From Mucilaginibacter sp. SJ (GTDB lineage: Bacteria; Bacteroidota; Bacteroidia; Sphingobacteriales; Sphingobacteriaceae), in assembly GCF_028993635.1 (NCBI RefSeq), contig NZ_CP118631.1, forward strand, positions 2,170,001-2,234,000: a stretch of DNA of 64,000 nucleotides. Reading direction: 5' to 3'. Shown here one piece after another: positions 7,535 to 16,108 of the stretch. Within the stretch, counting starts at the first letter, position 1; every line of letters begins with the position of its first letter. Both the position numbers and the translations under genes were made by a program. A model generated the notes under the pieces. It had not been told where the DNA came from. It did not search any database and saw only the letters and a list, made by a program, of their open reading frames with translations.

Positions 7535-8215
7535 ATGAAACTCAACTATTACGGTCACTCATGCTTCTCGGTAGTTGCCGGGGGTAAACACATCCTGTTT
7601 GATCCCTTTATTACAGGCAACGAACTGGCTAAAGACATCAACATTGATGAAATTAAAGCCGATTATATTTTTGTATCGCACGGTCATTATGATCATATTT
7701 TGGATGCGGAAACTATAGCCAACCGTACAGGCGCTATGGTTGTGGGTATTTATGAAGTGTACGATTACTTCAGCAAAAAAGGCGTTAAAAATGTGCATCC
7801 TTTAAACCCGGGCGGTAAAGTGACCTTTGATTTTGGCACAGCAAAATCGTTCATCGCACAACATTCGGCCAGCTTTCCGGATGGTAGCTATGCAGGTGTA
7901 GCCTGCGGCTATGCTTTAAAGACTGATGATGGCAATCTGTATTACAGCGGCGATACTGGTCTCACCTTAGATATGGAACTGGTGGCCAAATGGGTTGATC
8001 TCGATTTCGCGGTTTTTCCTATCGGTGATGTGTTAACGATGGGCGTTGAGGACGCCATTGAAGCTGCAAAGCTTGTTAAGGCCAATAAAGTTTTGGGCGT
8101 TCATTACGATACTTTTGGTTTTATTAAAATAGATAAGGACGAAGCAGTTGGTGAATTTGAAAAAGCCGGATTAAAATTATTTTTACCAGCCATTGGCGAG
8201 AGCATAGAGATTTAA
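7535..8215 (+). CDS. UPF0173 metal-dependent hydrolase (metallo-beta-lactamase fold)
   Basis: This 226-residue cytoplasmic protein begins MKLNYYGHSCF, the hallmark of UPF0173/YtkL. The metal-binding motif SHGHYDH lies at residues 48-54. Further ligands are likely in FIAQHSAS, YYSGDTGLT and the C-terminal VLGVHYDTF. The family is widespread and its substrate is not established. Length is typical. Transcription ends at the perfect hairpin that follows. Confidence 0.93.
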   Translation: MKLNYYGHSCFSVVAGGKHILFDPFITGNELAKDINIDEIKADYIFVSHGHYDHILDAETIANRTGAMVVGIYEVYDYFSKKGVKNVHPLNPGGKVTFDFGTAKSFIAQHSASFPDGSYAGVACGYALKTDDGNLYYSGDTGLTLDMELVAKWVDLDFAVFPIGDVLTMGVEDAIEAAKLVKANKVLGVHYDTFGFIKIDKDEAVGEFEKAGLKLFLPAIGESIEI

Positions 8216-8235
8216 ATCTGTGATTTTCCATATAT

Positions 8236-8274
8236 AAAAAGGCCTGCTCCTTTTAAAAGGAGCAGGCCTTTTTA
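8236..8274. terminator. Bidirectional Rho-independent terminator
   Basis: AAAAAGGCCTGCTCC pairs with GGAGCAGGCCTTTTT around a short TTTTAAAA core, leaving A- and T-runs on both sides. It can end both the UPF0173 gene (plus) and the ohr gene (minus). A second hairpin, CCCCCTTCAGGGGG (8289-8302), lies closer to the ohr stop. Confidence 0.9.
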
Positions 8275-8312
8275 TGACTTTTAAAGTACCCCCTTCAGGG
8301 GGCGGAGGGGGT

Positions 8313-8789
8313 TTACACTAAATTGATCTCAAAATTGATGTTACCGTAAGTTAATTTTGAATAAGGACATGTTTGGTGTGCTTCTTCAATCAATGCTTTG
8401 GCTACTTCTACATCCAAACCTGGCAAACTTACATTTAAACGGGCTTGAAGGAAATAAGCACCGGTAGTGATACCCAAATCCACTTCTGCATCAATAGCCA
8501 ATTCGGCAGGGAGTGCAATCCTTTTTTTAGCGGCAGCAATACCGATGGCGCCTTCAAAACATGCTGACCAACCAGCGGCAAATAATTGTTCGGGATTAGT
8601 TCCTGGTTTAGGGGTTCCGGGAGTTGAATGTTTGATATCCAACTGGCCATCGGTACTAACAGATGAACCACCGTCACGACCGCCAACTGTACGAACTTTA
8701 CCGGTATATAATACTTTGTCAATTTTATTAGCTGAGATAGCGTTGATAACCTTGATCTTACTGATACCTGATTCTTGAATAGTTTCCAT
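8313..8789 (-). CDS. ohr: Organic hydroperoxide resistance protein (Ohr/OsmC family)
   Basis: The 158-residue sequence matches Ohr rather than classical OsmC: GRDGGSSVSTDGQLDIK, TNPEQLFAAGWSACFEGAI with peroxidatic Cys77, and HQTCPYSKLTYGNI with resolving Cys141. Ohr reduces organic peroxides with lipoylated partners in the cytoplasm. About 20 extra N-terminal residues compared with the usual 140 may mean that a shorter start is used. It is alone on its strand. The divergent 260-bp region upstream shows no clear OhrR-type palindrome. Confidence 0.93.
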   Translation of the reverse strand: METIQESGISKIKVINAISANKIDKVLYTGKVRTVGGRDGGSSVSTDGQLDIKHSTPGTPKPGTNPEQLFAAGWSACFEGAIGIAAAKKRIALPAELAIDAEVDLGITTGAYFLQARLNVSLPGLDVEVAKALIEEAHQTCPYSKLTYGNINFEINLV

Positions 8790-9052
8790 TGTGTTATTTA
8801 TTAAATATTTTTGTTTTTTTGTATGCTCAAAGATACCCTGATATCGCCCGGTGCCCTATCACTAACTATGTGAACCGGACATTGCATATGCCGAACCGGA
8901 CAATTTTTAAACTGAAAAGTCACCTACAAAAAGGGCTCTTGAAACTTTTAATTACAATCGATAACGAATAAAGAAAATGAGCCATGCATACGCATAATTA
9001 TTCTAAATAAATTTGGATACTACGTTTATAAACAGCAATTTTAAGAAACCCT

Positions 9053-9616
9053 TTGCACGTAAACCAATTGAAGAAGTTTGTTGCCCTCATGTTGCTTAGC
9101 ATTCACCTGCTTAATATAGGCGGTCAATTGGCATTGCATCAGTTTATGGTTTACAAAAGCAACAAGTACTTTGCACAACAAACAGCCAAAGGCTTTTACA
9201 ATGTGAAAGACCTTACCGAAGTGGTTATTCCTGTAAATATGCCGGGCATAACCGATTGGAAAAGCTATGAGAACATTCATGGGCAGATCCAGTTTGGCAG
9301 CAATAATTATAATTATCAAAAAATGCGGATAACGAGGCATGCCATTTATTTAATGTGCGTTCCTAATTATGAAACCACCCGCCTCGCCGATAAAAACATC
9401 ATCGACGCCAGGGATGCAAAAGAGAACCCTGTACCGCAAAAAGAGCATGTACCCTTTGGTAAGATAGTTATGCAGGACAATTTCAATTTTGCCTTTGTGC
9501 ACTTTGAGTTTAACTGCCCTATAAAATATACTCAACAAATTGTTGTTCACCCGGTTCAACAGTTAATTCCTGCTCACCAGAATATTCCGGAGCAACCGCC
9601 AAAAGCCGTTTGCTAA
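9053..9616 (+). CDS. Conserved exported protein of unknown function
   Basis: The frame has no upstream ATG. It can start at TTG 9053 or TTG 9068; the latter gives (M)KKFVALMLLSIHLLNIGGQ, a better signal peptide, and the first ATG is only at 9089. After the signal the protein has LHQFMVYKSNKYF and a conserved block around LTEVVIPVNMPGITDWKSYE and YLMCVPNYETT, then a proline-rich tail. I recall similar uncharacterised Sphingobacteriaceae proteins but no function. It precedes the first CMD gene by about 190 bp and may belong with that block. Confidence 0.7.
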   Translation: MHVNQLKKFVALMLLSIHLLNIGGQLALHQFMVYKSNKYFAQQTAKGFYNVKDLTEVVIPVNMPGITDWKSYENIHGQIQFGSNNYNYQKMRITRHAIYLMCVPNYETTRLADKNIIDARDAKENPVPQKEHVPFGKIVMQDNFNFAFVHFEFNCPIKYTQQIVVHPVQQLIPAHQNIPEQPPKAVC

Positions 9617-9804
9617 TCTTCTCCCTGTTTTAATTCATTTTTTAGGGTAGTGGTTGTGACACTCTACTGCTGTGTTATTATTTATTTCTGCCGATAGTTT
9701 ATTCGTAGTGCAAAAGCCACGAGAATAGCTATATATCGATAGCATTAATAATCTACAGGCAGGCACATCCTCTACCCCAACCTACAAACATTCAAAAATT
9801 ATCT

Positions 9805-10365
9805 ATGCCTTATATTACCCTTGAAAGCCATTTGCCGGGCATTACCGGCCTATTGGAGTATGCCAAAGAACCGGCACAACCTATCCGTAACCTTACACAG
9901 TTTTTATTGCGCGGGCCGTCAACCTTGTCTGAAGCCGATCGTGAATTGATTGCCACTGTGGTATCGTACAACAACCAATGCACCTTTTGTACTACCGCGC
10001 ACACTGCGGCCGCAGACTTACTGGCCGGTGAAGCCGAAACAGCACAAAAAGTAAAAGAAAACATTGAAACCGCCCCGGTTACCGAGAAAATGAAAGCTCT
10101 GCTTACCATTGCCAAACTAACCGCTCAAAACGGCCGGAATGTAACTACCGAAGCCATTGACCGCGCCAAGGCTGCCGGAGCTACCGACATTGAGATCCAT
10201 GATACCGTGCTCATAGCTGCCCTGTTTTGCTATTACAACCGCTATGTTGACGGATTGGCCACTGCCTTACCTACTGATGCCGGCTATTACAACGTGCTGG
10301 CCGAGCGATTAGTTAACCATGGCTATACCCGTTTGCCACAAGGCTATGATCATTTAAAAAAATAA
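9805..10365 (+). CDS. Carboxymuconolactone decarboxylase/AhpD-like peroxidase-related protein (first of three paralogues)
   Basis: This 186-residue all-helical CMD-family protein has the AhpD-type redox site: Glu47 in DREL, Cys59-x-x-Cys62 (QCTFC) and His66. AhpD proteins reduce peroxidase partners or peroxides through this dithiol. The second half carries the family pattern EIHDTVLIAALFCYYNRYVDG. Two paralogues with the same architecture lie at 14521 and 15083, separated by a TonB receptor and an MFS transporter. All three share PGI near residues 11-13 and the same N-terminal lead (ITLES, INVPE, IELNN), so they arose by duplication and may form a hetero-oligomer. Confidence 0.92.
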   Translation: MPYITLESHLPGITGLLEYAKEPAQPIRNLTQFLLRGPSTLSEADRELIATVVSYNNQCTFCTTAHTAAADLLAGEAETAQKVKENIETAPVTEKMKALLTIAKLTAQNGRNVTTEAIDRAKAAGATDIEIHDTVLIAALFCYYNRYVDGLATALPTDAGYYNVLAERLVNHGYTRLPQGYDHLKK

Positions 10366-10399
10366 CCCTAATCCTCATTTAAAGTAAAACCCAATCACA

Positions 10400-13168
10400 A
10401 TGAAAAAACTTTTATTCGTCTTATTACTGTTCACCTCCATAAACGCGTTTGCCCAGGAAATTAAGATAACGGGTAATATTACTGATATCGCTACAGGCAA
10501 GCCTGTTTCGGGTGCCAGTATCTCTGTTAAAGGAAAACTCACCGGCACCACTACCGACTCCAAAGGTAACTATACGTTAAACGCCAATAAATTAAAGCTG
10601 CCCTTCACTATCGTTATATCGGCGGTAGGCTTTGAAGTACAGGAAAGCCAGGTAACATCTGCCAATAATGACATCAGCATAAAGCTAACACAAAAGGCAA
10701 TTGTGCTCAATGAGGTAGTATCGTCTGCTACGCGTATCTACCAAAGCATTTTACAATCGCCGGTGAGTATCGAAAAAATGAGCCTTAAAGCCATTAAGGA
10801 TAACCCTTCATTTACTTTTTACGATGGGTTGCAAAGTGTAAAAGGTATTGAATCGGTTACCAGCAGTTTAACCTACAAACAGATCAACACACGCGGCTTT
10901 AATAGCACAGGTAACAGCCGTTTTTTGCAGTTGGTTGATGGTGTGGATAATCAAACACCCGGCTTAAACTTTTCGGTAGGTAACCTTTTTGGCGCTTCGG
11001 ATATTGATATTGAAAGCGTGGAAGTTATCCCCGGCGCGGCTTCGGCCTTATACGGGCCGGTGGCTTTTAATGGCCTGCTTTCGCTTAAAACTAAAGATCC
11101 TTTCAAATACCAGGGCTTAACCGTGCAAGTAAAAAGCGGTCTTAACCATTTTGGAGAATCGGTAGTTAAGCCACAGGGCTTGTATGATTTTGCCGCCCGT
11201 TATGCCAAAGCCTTCAACGATAAATTCGCGTTTAAACTGAATGCATCATACTTAACCGGTCGCGACTGGTATGCTGATAATTACACCGACGTAAGCGCTT
11301 CAACCCCGGCTGCACAACGTGGCCCCAACAACCCCGGCCGCGACGCGCTTAACATTTACGGAGATGAGGTTACGAAAACCTTACCCGGCATTGGCCTGGT
11401 TTCAAGGACAGGTTATGAGGAAAAAGACCTGATGAACTATAACGTTTACAGCCTTAAACTTAACGGAGCATTACAGTACCGTTTCAGCAATAATCTGGAG
11501 GCAATCTACCAATACAACTACGGTCGCGGTACTGCAAGCTATACAGGTAGCAGCCGTTTCGACCTGAATAACTTTGTTTTGCAAACACACAGGATTGAGT
11601 TAAAAGGCAGCAACTTCTTCGTCCGCGGCTACTCGGTTGAAGAAAATTCGCACGACTCATACAATACCCGCTCCCTGGCCCAATTCATCAACCGTGACTG
11701 GGTAAAAGACCTGAACGGCAATACCGTAACTCCCGATAAAGCCGATGATACATGGTTTACACGCTATGCCGCAGCATTTAACGGTTCGGTAAGTGGCGTT
11801 ACACCAAACAGCAATTCCGCCGCAAGGACTTTTGCCGACCACGGCCGTTTTTTACCGGGTACTGCTGAATTTAACAATGCTAAGAATGCATCAATTCATA
11901 ATTATGGATTAAGTGGCGCAGGTGTTTTCAGTAACAGTAAATTTTACCATGCTGAAGGCCAGTATGATTTTACCAGCGCCATAAAAGTGTTTGAGCTTTT
12001 GGCAGGCGGCAGTTTCCGCGATTACAGGATGTTTACCAATGGCAGCTTGTTTGACGATAAAGACAAACGTGTAACCATCAAAGAATACGGTTCATTTGTA
12101 CAAGCGGCTAAAAAATTGTTTGATGATAACCTGAAACTAACAGCCTCTATCCGTTACGATAAAAACGAAAACTTTAAAGGCAGCTTCACCCCTCGCTTTT
12201 CGGCAGTTTATACGGTTGATAAAACCTCAAACTTCAGGGCATCATACCAAACCGGTTTCAGGAACCCAACCCCGGTTGATCAGTTTATCCACCTTAACGT
12301 AGGCCCTATCACTATTTTGGGTGGTGCGCCTAATAACAGCAAGGGCTTAAACGTTTATGAAAACTCGTTCACCTCGTCATCGGTAAGCGCTTTTGGCGCT
12401 GCGTTTGGCAAGGCGGTACAAAGCGGTACGCCATTCCCACAGGCTATCGAACAAAACAAAGGGCTGCTCCAAAAAGCGAGCGTAGCCTACATTAAACCAG
12501 AGCAGCAAAAAGCATTTGAAGTGGGCTATAAAGGCTTGATGATGGATAAATTACTGATTGACGTAAACTACTATTACAGCAGCTACACCAACTTTATTCT
12601 GAATACTGTGGTTATTCAACCCAGCAATCCAATTCTTGGTTCTGATGGCCAGGTTACTACAGCCTCTGCAACCGATATCCCCAACGGTAAAGTTCACGCC
12701 TTCCAGTTGTATACCAATGCGCCTGATAAGGTATCGGCACAGGGAGCAAGCGCTGGTGCTACCTACCTGCTTGATGGCGGTTACGCTTTGGGTGGTAACA
12801 CAACTTTATCAGTATTTAACCTTCGCAACGCTAATCCTAACAATATTGCGGCTTTCAATACACCAAAATGGAGCACCAATGCAACATTTGGCAACAGCAA
12901 CGTAATCAATGATTTCGGTTTTAACGCGGCATGGCACTGGCAAACTGCTTACGACTGGTATGGAACATTTAACGGCACCCGTCCCGGTCGCGTAGATGCT
13001 TATTCAGTTGTTGATCTGCAGTTCAACAAAAAACTGCCAAAATTTAAATCAACCATTAAAGTTGGTGGCAGCAATATCTTCAACAACCGTATTTACCAAT
13101 CATATGGTTCGCCTGCAATTGGCGCCATTTATTATGTATCAATCGTATTTGATGACCTTTTAAAATAG
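10400..13168 (+). CDS. TonB-dependent outer membrane receptor (non-SusC type)
   Basis: This 922-residue receptor has a signal peptide (about 1-18, FVLLLFTSINAFAQ), a carboxypeptidase-regulatory-like domain (about 22-100, ITGNITDIATGKPVSGASIS) and a TonB-box region (LNEVVSSATRI). The plug follows at about 115-230 (GIESVTSSLTYKQINTRGF, LVDGVDNQTPG, EVIPGAASALYGPVAFNG) and then a long barrel ending in VSIVFDDLLK. It lacks the SusC signatures and has no SusD beside it, so it resembles receptors for small ligands. It lies 34 bp after one CMD gene and 6 bp before the MFS gene, which suggests that outer and inner membrane uptake of one substrate are linked. Substrate unknown. Confidence 0.93.
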   Translation: MKKLLFVLLLFTSINAFAQEIKITGNITDIATGKPVSGASISVKGKLTGTTTDSKGNYTLNANKLKLPFTIVISAVGFEVQESQVTSANNDISIKLTQKAIVLNEVVSSATRIYQSILQSPVSIEKMSLKAIKDNPSFTFYDGLQSVKGIESVTSSLTYKQINTRGFNSTGNSRFLQLVDGVDNQTPGLNFSVGNLFGASDIDIESVEVIPGAASALYGPVAFNGLLSLKTKDPFKYQGLTVQVKSGLNHFGESVVKPQGLYDFAARYAKAFNDKFAFKLNASYLTGRDWYADNYTDVSASTPAAQRGPNNPGRDALNIYGDEVTKTLPGIGLVSRTGYEEKDLMNYNVYSLKLNGALQYRFSNNLEAIYQYNYGRGTASYTGSSRFDLNNFVLQTHRIELKGSNFFVRGYSVEENSHDSYNTRSLAQFINRDWVKDLNGNTVTPDKADDTWFTRYAAAFNGSVSGVTPNSNSAARTFADHGRFLPGTAEFNNAKNASIHNYGLSGAGVFSNSKFYHAEGQYDFTSAIKVFELLAGGSFRDYRMFTNGSLFDDKDKRVTIKEYGSFVQAAKKLFDDNLKLTASIRYDKNENFKGSFTPRFSAVYTVDKTSNFRASYQTGFRNPTPVDQFIHLNVGPITILGGAPNNSKGLNVYENSFTSSSVSAFGAAFGKAVQSGTPFPQAIEQNKGLLQKASVAYIKPEQQKAFEVGYKGLMMDKLLIDVNYYYSSYTNFILNTVVIQPSNPILGSDGQVTTASATDIPNGKVHAFQLYTNAPDKVSAQGASAGATYLLDGGYALGGNTTLSVFNLRNANPNNIAAFNTPKWSTNATFGNSNVINDFGFNAAWHWQTAYDWYGTFNGTRPGRVDAYSVVDLQFNKKLPKFKSTIKVGGSNIFNNRIYQSYGSPAIGAIYYVSIVFDDLLK

Positions 13169-13174
13169 AACAAC

Positions 13175-14446
13175 ATGAGCACTTTAGCAATTGAAGAGCA
13201 GGTTGTAAAACCTCAAACAAACCTCAGCGCCGCCTATAGGGTGGTGCTGTTTGTGATCTGTTTTTTTAGTACTGCCCTGGGCGGTTCTGTTTCCACGCTG
13301 ATGTCGGTTTACTTGCCTGTTGTGGTAAAGGATCTACAGGGTGCCGTTCCGGCCAATGAAATCAACGTCATCAGCGGGTATATCAATGCCATTTTTATAT
13401 TCGGCTGGGCCTTTGGTGGTTTTACCTGGGGGGTAATCAGCGATAAAATGGGTCGGAAAAAAGCCCTGCTGCTCGCCATTGGCAGCTATGGCGTATTTAC
13501 CATTTTAACCGGGTTAATGCCAACCTGGTGGGGCGTGCTGTGTTGCCGCTTTTTCAGCGGTTTTGGCGTAGGCGGCGTTTTGGTAACATCCATAACGCTG
13601 GTGAGCGAAGTCTGGCCTGCCAAAAGCAAAGCGGTGATCATAGGCATTCTTTCTATAGCTTTCCCGATAGGTATTTTCTCAGCAGGGCTAATCAACTTTA
13701 TTGTATCGTCATGGCGGTCGGGCTTTTTAGTCGGGGCGATCCCTCTTGCATTGGCATTGATAGGCGCCCTGGTTTTGAATGAATCTGAAAACTGGCTCAA
13801 CTACCGTAACGATATCGCCAACCGCGAAAATCCCTTGAACAAGCTCCTCTCTAAAAGCCATCGCCGCGAGCTTATTGTTGGCTCCTTAACCTTCGGTACA
13901 ATGCTGATAGGTTTATGGGCCATATTTTCGTGGCTACCTACCTGGGTGCAAAGCCTGATTACCGACCATGATGCCGCAAAAGAACGCGGCCTGAGCATGA
14001 TGTGTATGGGCATGGGTGGTTTAACCGGTGGTTTCTTTTCAGGATGGCTTGTTAATTTACTATCTATAAGGCGCTCCATGGTAATCTGTTTCGCGGTTTG
14101 CGCAGGTATGTCATTCATCCTGTTTAAAACTAATACTACATTCAGTGCGGCAGTTTATATCGAGATAATAATACTGGCTTTATTCTTTGGGGCGAGCCAG
14201 GGCGTACTATCAGCCTATATCCCCCAATTATTTTCAACCGGCATCAAAGCAACTGCAACAGGCTTTTGCTTCAACATCGGGCGTATTTTTACAGCTACAG
14301 CAGTATTATTTGTAGGCGTGCTGGTATCAACCCTGGGAGGTTATGGTAACTCGCTATTCGTCTTTTCACTGGTATTTATAATTGGCTTACTGGTAGTATT
14401 ATTTGTACGGGAGAAAGCCGAAGGCGAGGAAAAAGCAAAAAGCTGA
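13175..14446 (+). CDS. Major facilitator superfamily transporter (organic acid/aromatic acid type)
   Basis: The 423-residue protein has about 12 membrane helices. It shows MFS motif A between helices 2 and 3 (GWAFGGFTWGVISDKMGRKK) and a sugar-porter-like motif at RFFSGFGVGGVLVTSITLVS. It starts 6 bp after the TonB receptor stop, so the two are one transcript. It is the likely inner-membrane carrier for whatever the receptor imports. The C-terminal tail REKAEGEEKAKS is Lys/Glu-rich and is encoded in a stretch that continues into a 7-bp-period repeat past the stop codon, so the tail may derive from the repeat. Confidence 0.92.
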   Translation: MSTLAIEEQVVKPQTNLSAAYRVVLFVICFFSTALGGSVSTLMSVYLPVVVKDLQGAVPANEINVISGYINAIFIFGWAFGGFTWGVISDKMGRKKALLLAIGSYGVFTILTGLMPTWWGVLCCRFFSGFGVGGVLVTSITLVSEVWPAKSKAVIIGILSIAFPIGIFSAGLINFIVSSWRSGFLVGAIPLALALIGALVLNESENWLNYRNDIANRENPLNKLLSKSHRRELIVGSLTFGTMLIGLWAIFSWLPTWVQSLITDHDAAKERGLSMMCMGMGGLTGGFFSGWLVNLLSIRRSMVICFAVCAGMSFILFKTNTTFSAAVYIEIIILALFFGASQGVLSAYIPQLFSTGIKATATGFCFNIGRIFTATAVLFVGVLVSTLGGYGNSLFVFSLVFIIGLLVVLFVREKAEGEEKAKS

Positions 14447-14520
14447 AGGCTTAAAGCCGAAAGCTTAGAAAATTAAAAAAATCACTAATTCAATAACTCA
14501 CTAATTCACTAATTAAAATT
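14440..14520. repeat. Short tandem repeats spanning the MFS stop codon and reaching the next start
   Basis: Four degenerate 7-mers (AAGCTGA, AGGCTTA, AAGCCGA, AAGCTTA) run from 14440 to 14467 and include the TGA stop of the MFS gene. After an A-rich spacer, 8-mers of the form CACTAATT repeat from about 14482 to 14513, just before the ATG at 14521. No Shine-Dalgarno is seen. The same AAGCTGA-type heptamer recurs at 53329-53363. Confidence 0.7.
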
Positions 14521-15066
14521 ATGGCACACATCAATGTACCCGAAGGCATTCCGGGCATCCGTTCGCTGGTAATGTTCAGGCCCGAAACCGGTCAGTATTT
14601 GTATGAACTGGCCGAAGTGTTATTACGCGGAGAATCAACCTTAAGTCCGGCCGACCGTGAGCTCATAGCCACCTATGTATCATACCGAAACAACTGCACA
14701 TTTTGTTACAGCAGTCATGCCGCTGCAGCCCGTTGTTTATATGAGGATAACGCCCTCATTGTTGACGAAGTTTTACGCGATATGACCGAAGCGCCCATCA
14801 GCGCTAAACTAAAAGCCCTGCTAAATATTGCGGGCAAAGTACAAATCCTGGGTAAAGAAGTAAAACAGGAAGACGTTGACGCAGCCCGTGCAGAAGGCGC
14901 TACTGATCGCGAAATTCACGACGCGGTACTGATAGCTGCCGCTTTCAGCATGTTTAACCGCTATGTAGATGGGCTTGCAAGCCTTACCCCTACCGATCCC
15001 GAAGCTTACGCCGAAATGGGTAAACGTATGGCAAAGGGTTATGTATTACCACAACCTCAACATTAA
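14521..15066 (+). CDS. Carboxymuconolactone decarboxylase/AhpD-like protein (second paralogue)
   Basis: The product is 181 residues long with Glu47, Cys59-x-x-Cys62 (NCTFC) and His66, aligned with the first paralogue without gaps through the active site. The C-terminal half carries REIHDAVLIAAAFSMFNRYV. It starts MAHINVPEGIPGIRSLVMF, nearly the same lead as the third copy (MAHIELNNDLPGIRGLMFY), so copies two and three are the closest pair. It lies 17 bp before the third copy and 74 bp after the MFS gene. Likely a cytoplasmic dithiol reductase or peroxidase-type enzyme. Confidence 0.92.
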   Translation: MAHINVPEGIPGIRSLVMFRPETGQYLYELAEVLLRGESTLSPADRELIATYVSYRNNCTFCYSSHAAAARCLYEDNALIVDEVLRDMTEAPISAKLKALLNIAGKVQILGKEVKQEDVDAARAEGATDREIHDAVLIAAAFSMFNRYVDGLASLTPTDPEAYAEMGKRMAKGYVLPQPQH

Positions 15067-15082
15067 TTTAACCTGACCAGAT

Positions 15083-15637
15083 ATGGCACATATAGAATTA
15101 AATAACGATCTGCCCGGCATCCGCGGTTTAATGTTTTACAGTCCTGAGACTGAGGCGCCGTTAAATGCCCTCGCCGAGCAATTGCTCCGCGATGATAACA
15201 ACTCCTTATCGCGCGGAGAACGGGAACTGATAGCAACCTATGTATCCTACCTCAACGATTGTTTCTTTTGCCAGAATGTGCACGGCGCAGTAGCCGGGCA
15301 TTATCTCGGCTGCAATATCGACGAGATAGATGCCATCAAGGTTAATTTTTCGGCGACTGATCTTGCGCCGAAAATGAAAGCGCTGTTAGCCATCGCAAGC
15401 AGCGTACAAAAAGGAGGTAAACATGTAACTACGGAACAAATTGAAGCGGCCCGCGCGGAAGGGGCCGATGATAAGGAGATCCACGACACGGTATTGATCG
15501 CAGCTGCTTTTTGCATGTTTAACAGATACGTTGATGGACTGGGCACATGGGCGCCACAAGACAGGCAGATTTATATCGACCGGGCGCCGGAACGTGCAGA
15601 GGTTGGCTATATATCAAGCATTTTTAAGAAAGCTTAA
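15083..15637 (+). CDS. Carboxymuconolactone decarboxylase/AhpD-like protein (third paralogue)
   Basis: The product is 184 residues long with the dithiol Cys60-x-x-Cys63 (DCFFC), His67 and Glu48. One residue is inserted before the site relative to the other copies. Later it has KEIHDTVLIAAAFCMFNRYV. It is the last gene of the block and is followed by a terminator. All three copies keep the redox residues, so none looks decayed. Diverged surfaces with conserved active sites suggest either different subunits or different partners. Confidence 0.92.
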   Translation: MAHIELNNDLPGIRGLMFYSPETEAPLNALAEQLLRDDNNSLSRGERELIATYVSYLNDCFFCQNVHGAVAGHYLGCNIDEIDAIKVNFSATDLAPKMKALLAIASSVQKGGKHVTTEQIEAARAEGADDKEIHDTVLIAAAFCMFNRYVDGLGTWAPQDRQIYIDRAPERAEVGYISSIFKKA

Positions 15638-15661
15638 TACCTACTGCTTTATCACGCCCAC

Positions 15662-15696
15662 AGCCCGGAGTTTTTAACTTCGGGCCGTTTTTTTTG
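15662..15696 (+). terminator. Rho-independent terminator of the CMD-receptor block
   Basis: The stem CCCGGAGTT pairs with AACTTCGGG (one mismatch) around TTT and is followed by CCG and a run of eight T. It ends the 9.8-15.6 kb transcript. Confidence 0.8.
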
Positions 15697-15821
15697 TTAT
15701 TAATCGCAGTTCTATCCTCTGACTTAGAATACATTATGAGGGTGTATCACAAATCAAAATCAGCCTCATTTTTTTACTTATTCAGTTAATAAGCGATATA
15801 TAGCTTGGCTTGTATTTACTA

Positions 15822-15938
15822 ACAAAGGGGGGTTAACAGGGTTAACAGAATTTAGGGTTAACACTTACATATATATTTAATAATCAGACAATTAATCGTT
15901 TTTTATACAAAAAAGTGTTAACCCCCTTTTGTATAAAT
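15822..15938. promoter_or_regulatory. Cluster of GTTAAC palindromes with nested inverted repeats upstream of the deacetylase gene
   Basis: In the 471-bp gap 15638-16108 the 6-bp palindrome GTTAAC occurs four times (15832, 15841, 15857, 15917). Three copies are preceded by a G-run (GGGTTAACA) and the last is inverted (TGTTAACCCCC). The last copy sits inside a hairpin with arms TTTATACAAAA and TTTTGTATAAA (about 15902-15937). Repeated half-sites of one motif in both orientations look like a multi-site operator. The rest of the gap is AT-rich, and I see no gene in it. Confidence 0.55.
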
Positions 15939-16108
15939 ATTAACGGGCAAATTTCAATTTATCGATAGCATAACACCAAGGGCGGTCAATTGGTTTATGA
16001 TACAACCTCTTTTTTATTATAGCATATAATTTAAAATGGCCCCTCATAACCAGCCAATTGAAACAGCAATATTACTTTGTAAATTAATTTAAAAAGTTAA
16101 TTTTAGTT

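Noticed and set aside
8467..8778. Plus-strand frame opposite ohr
   Set aside because: It is exactly antisense to a clear Ohr coding region and shows no family features.
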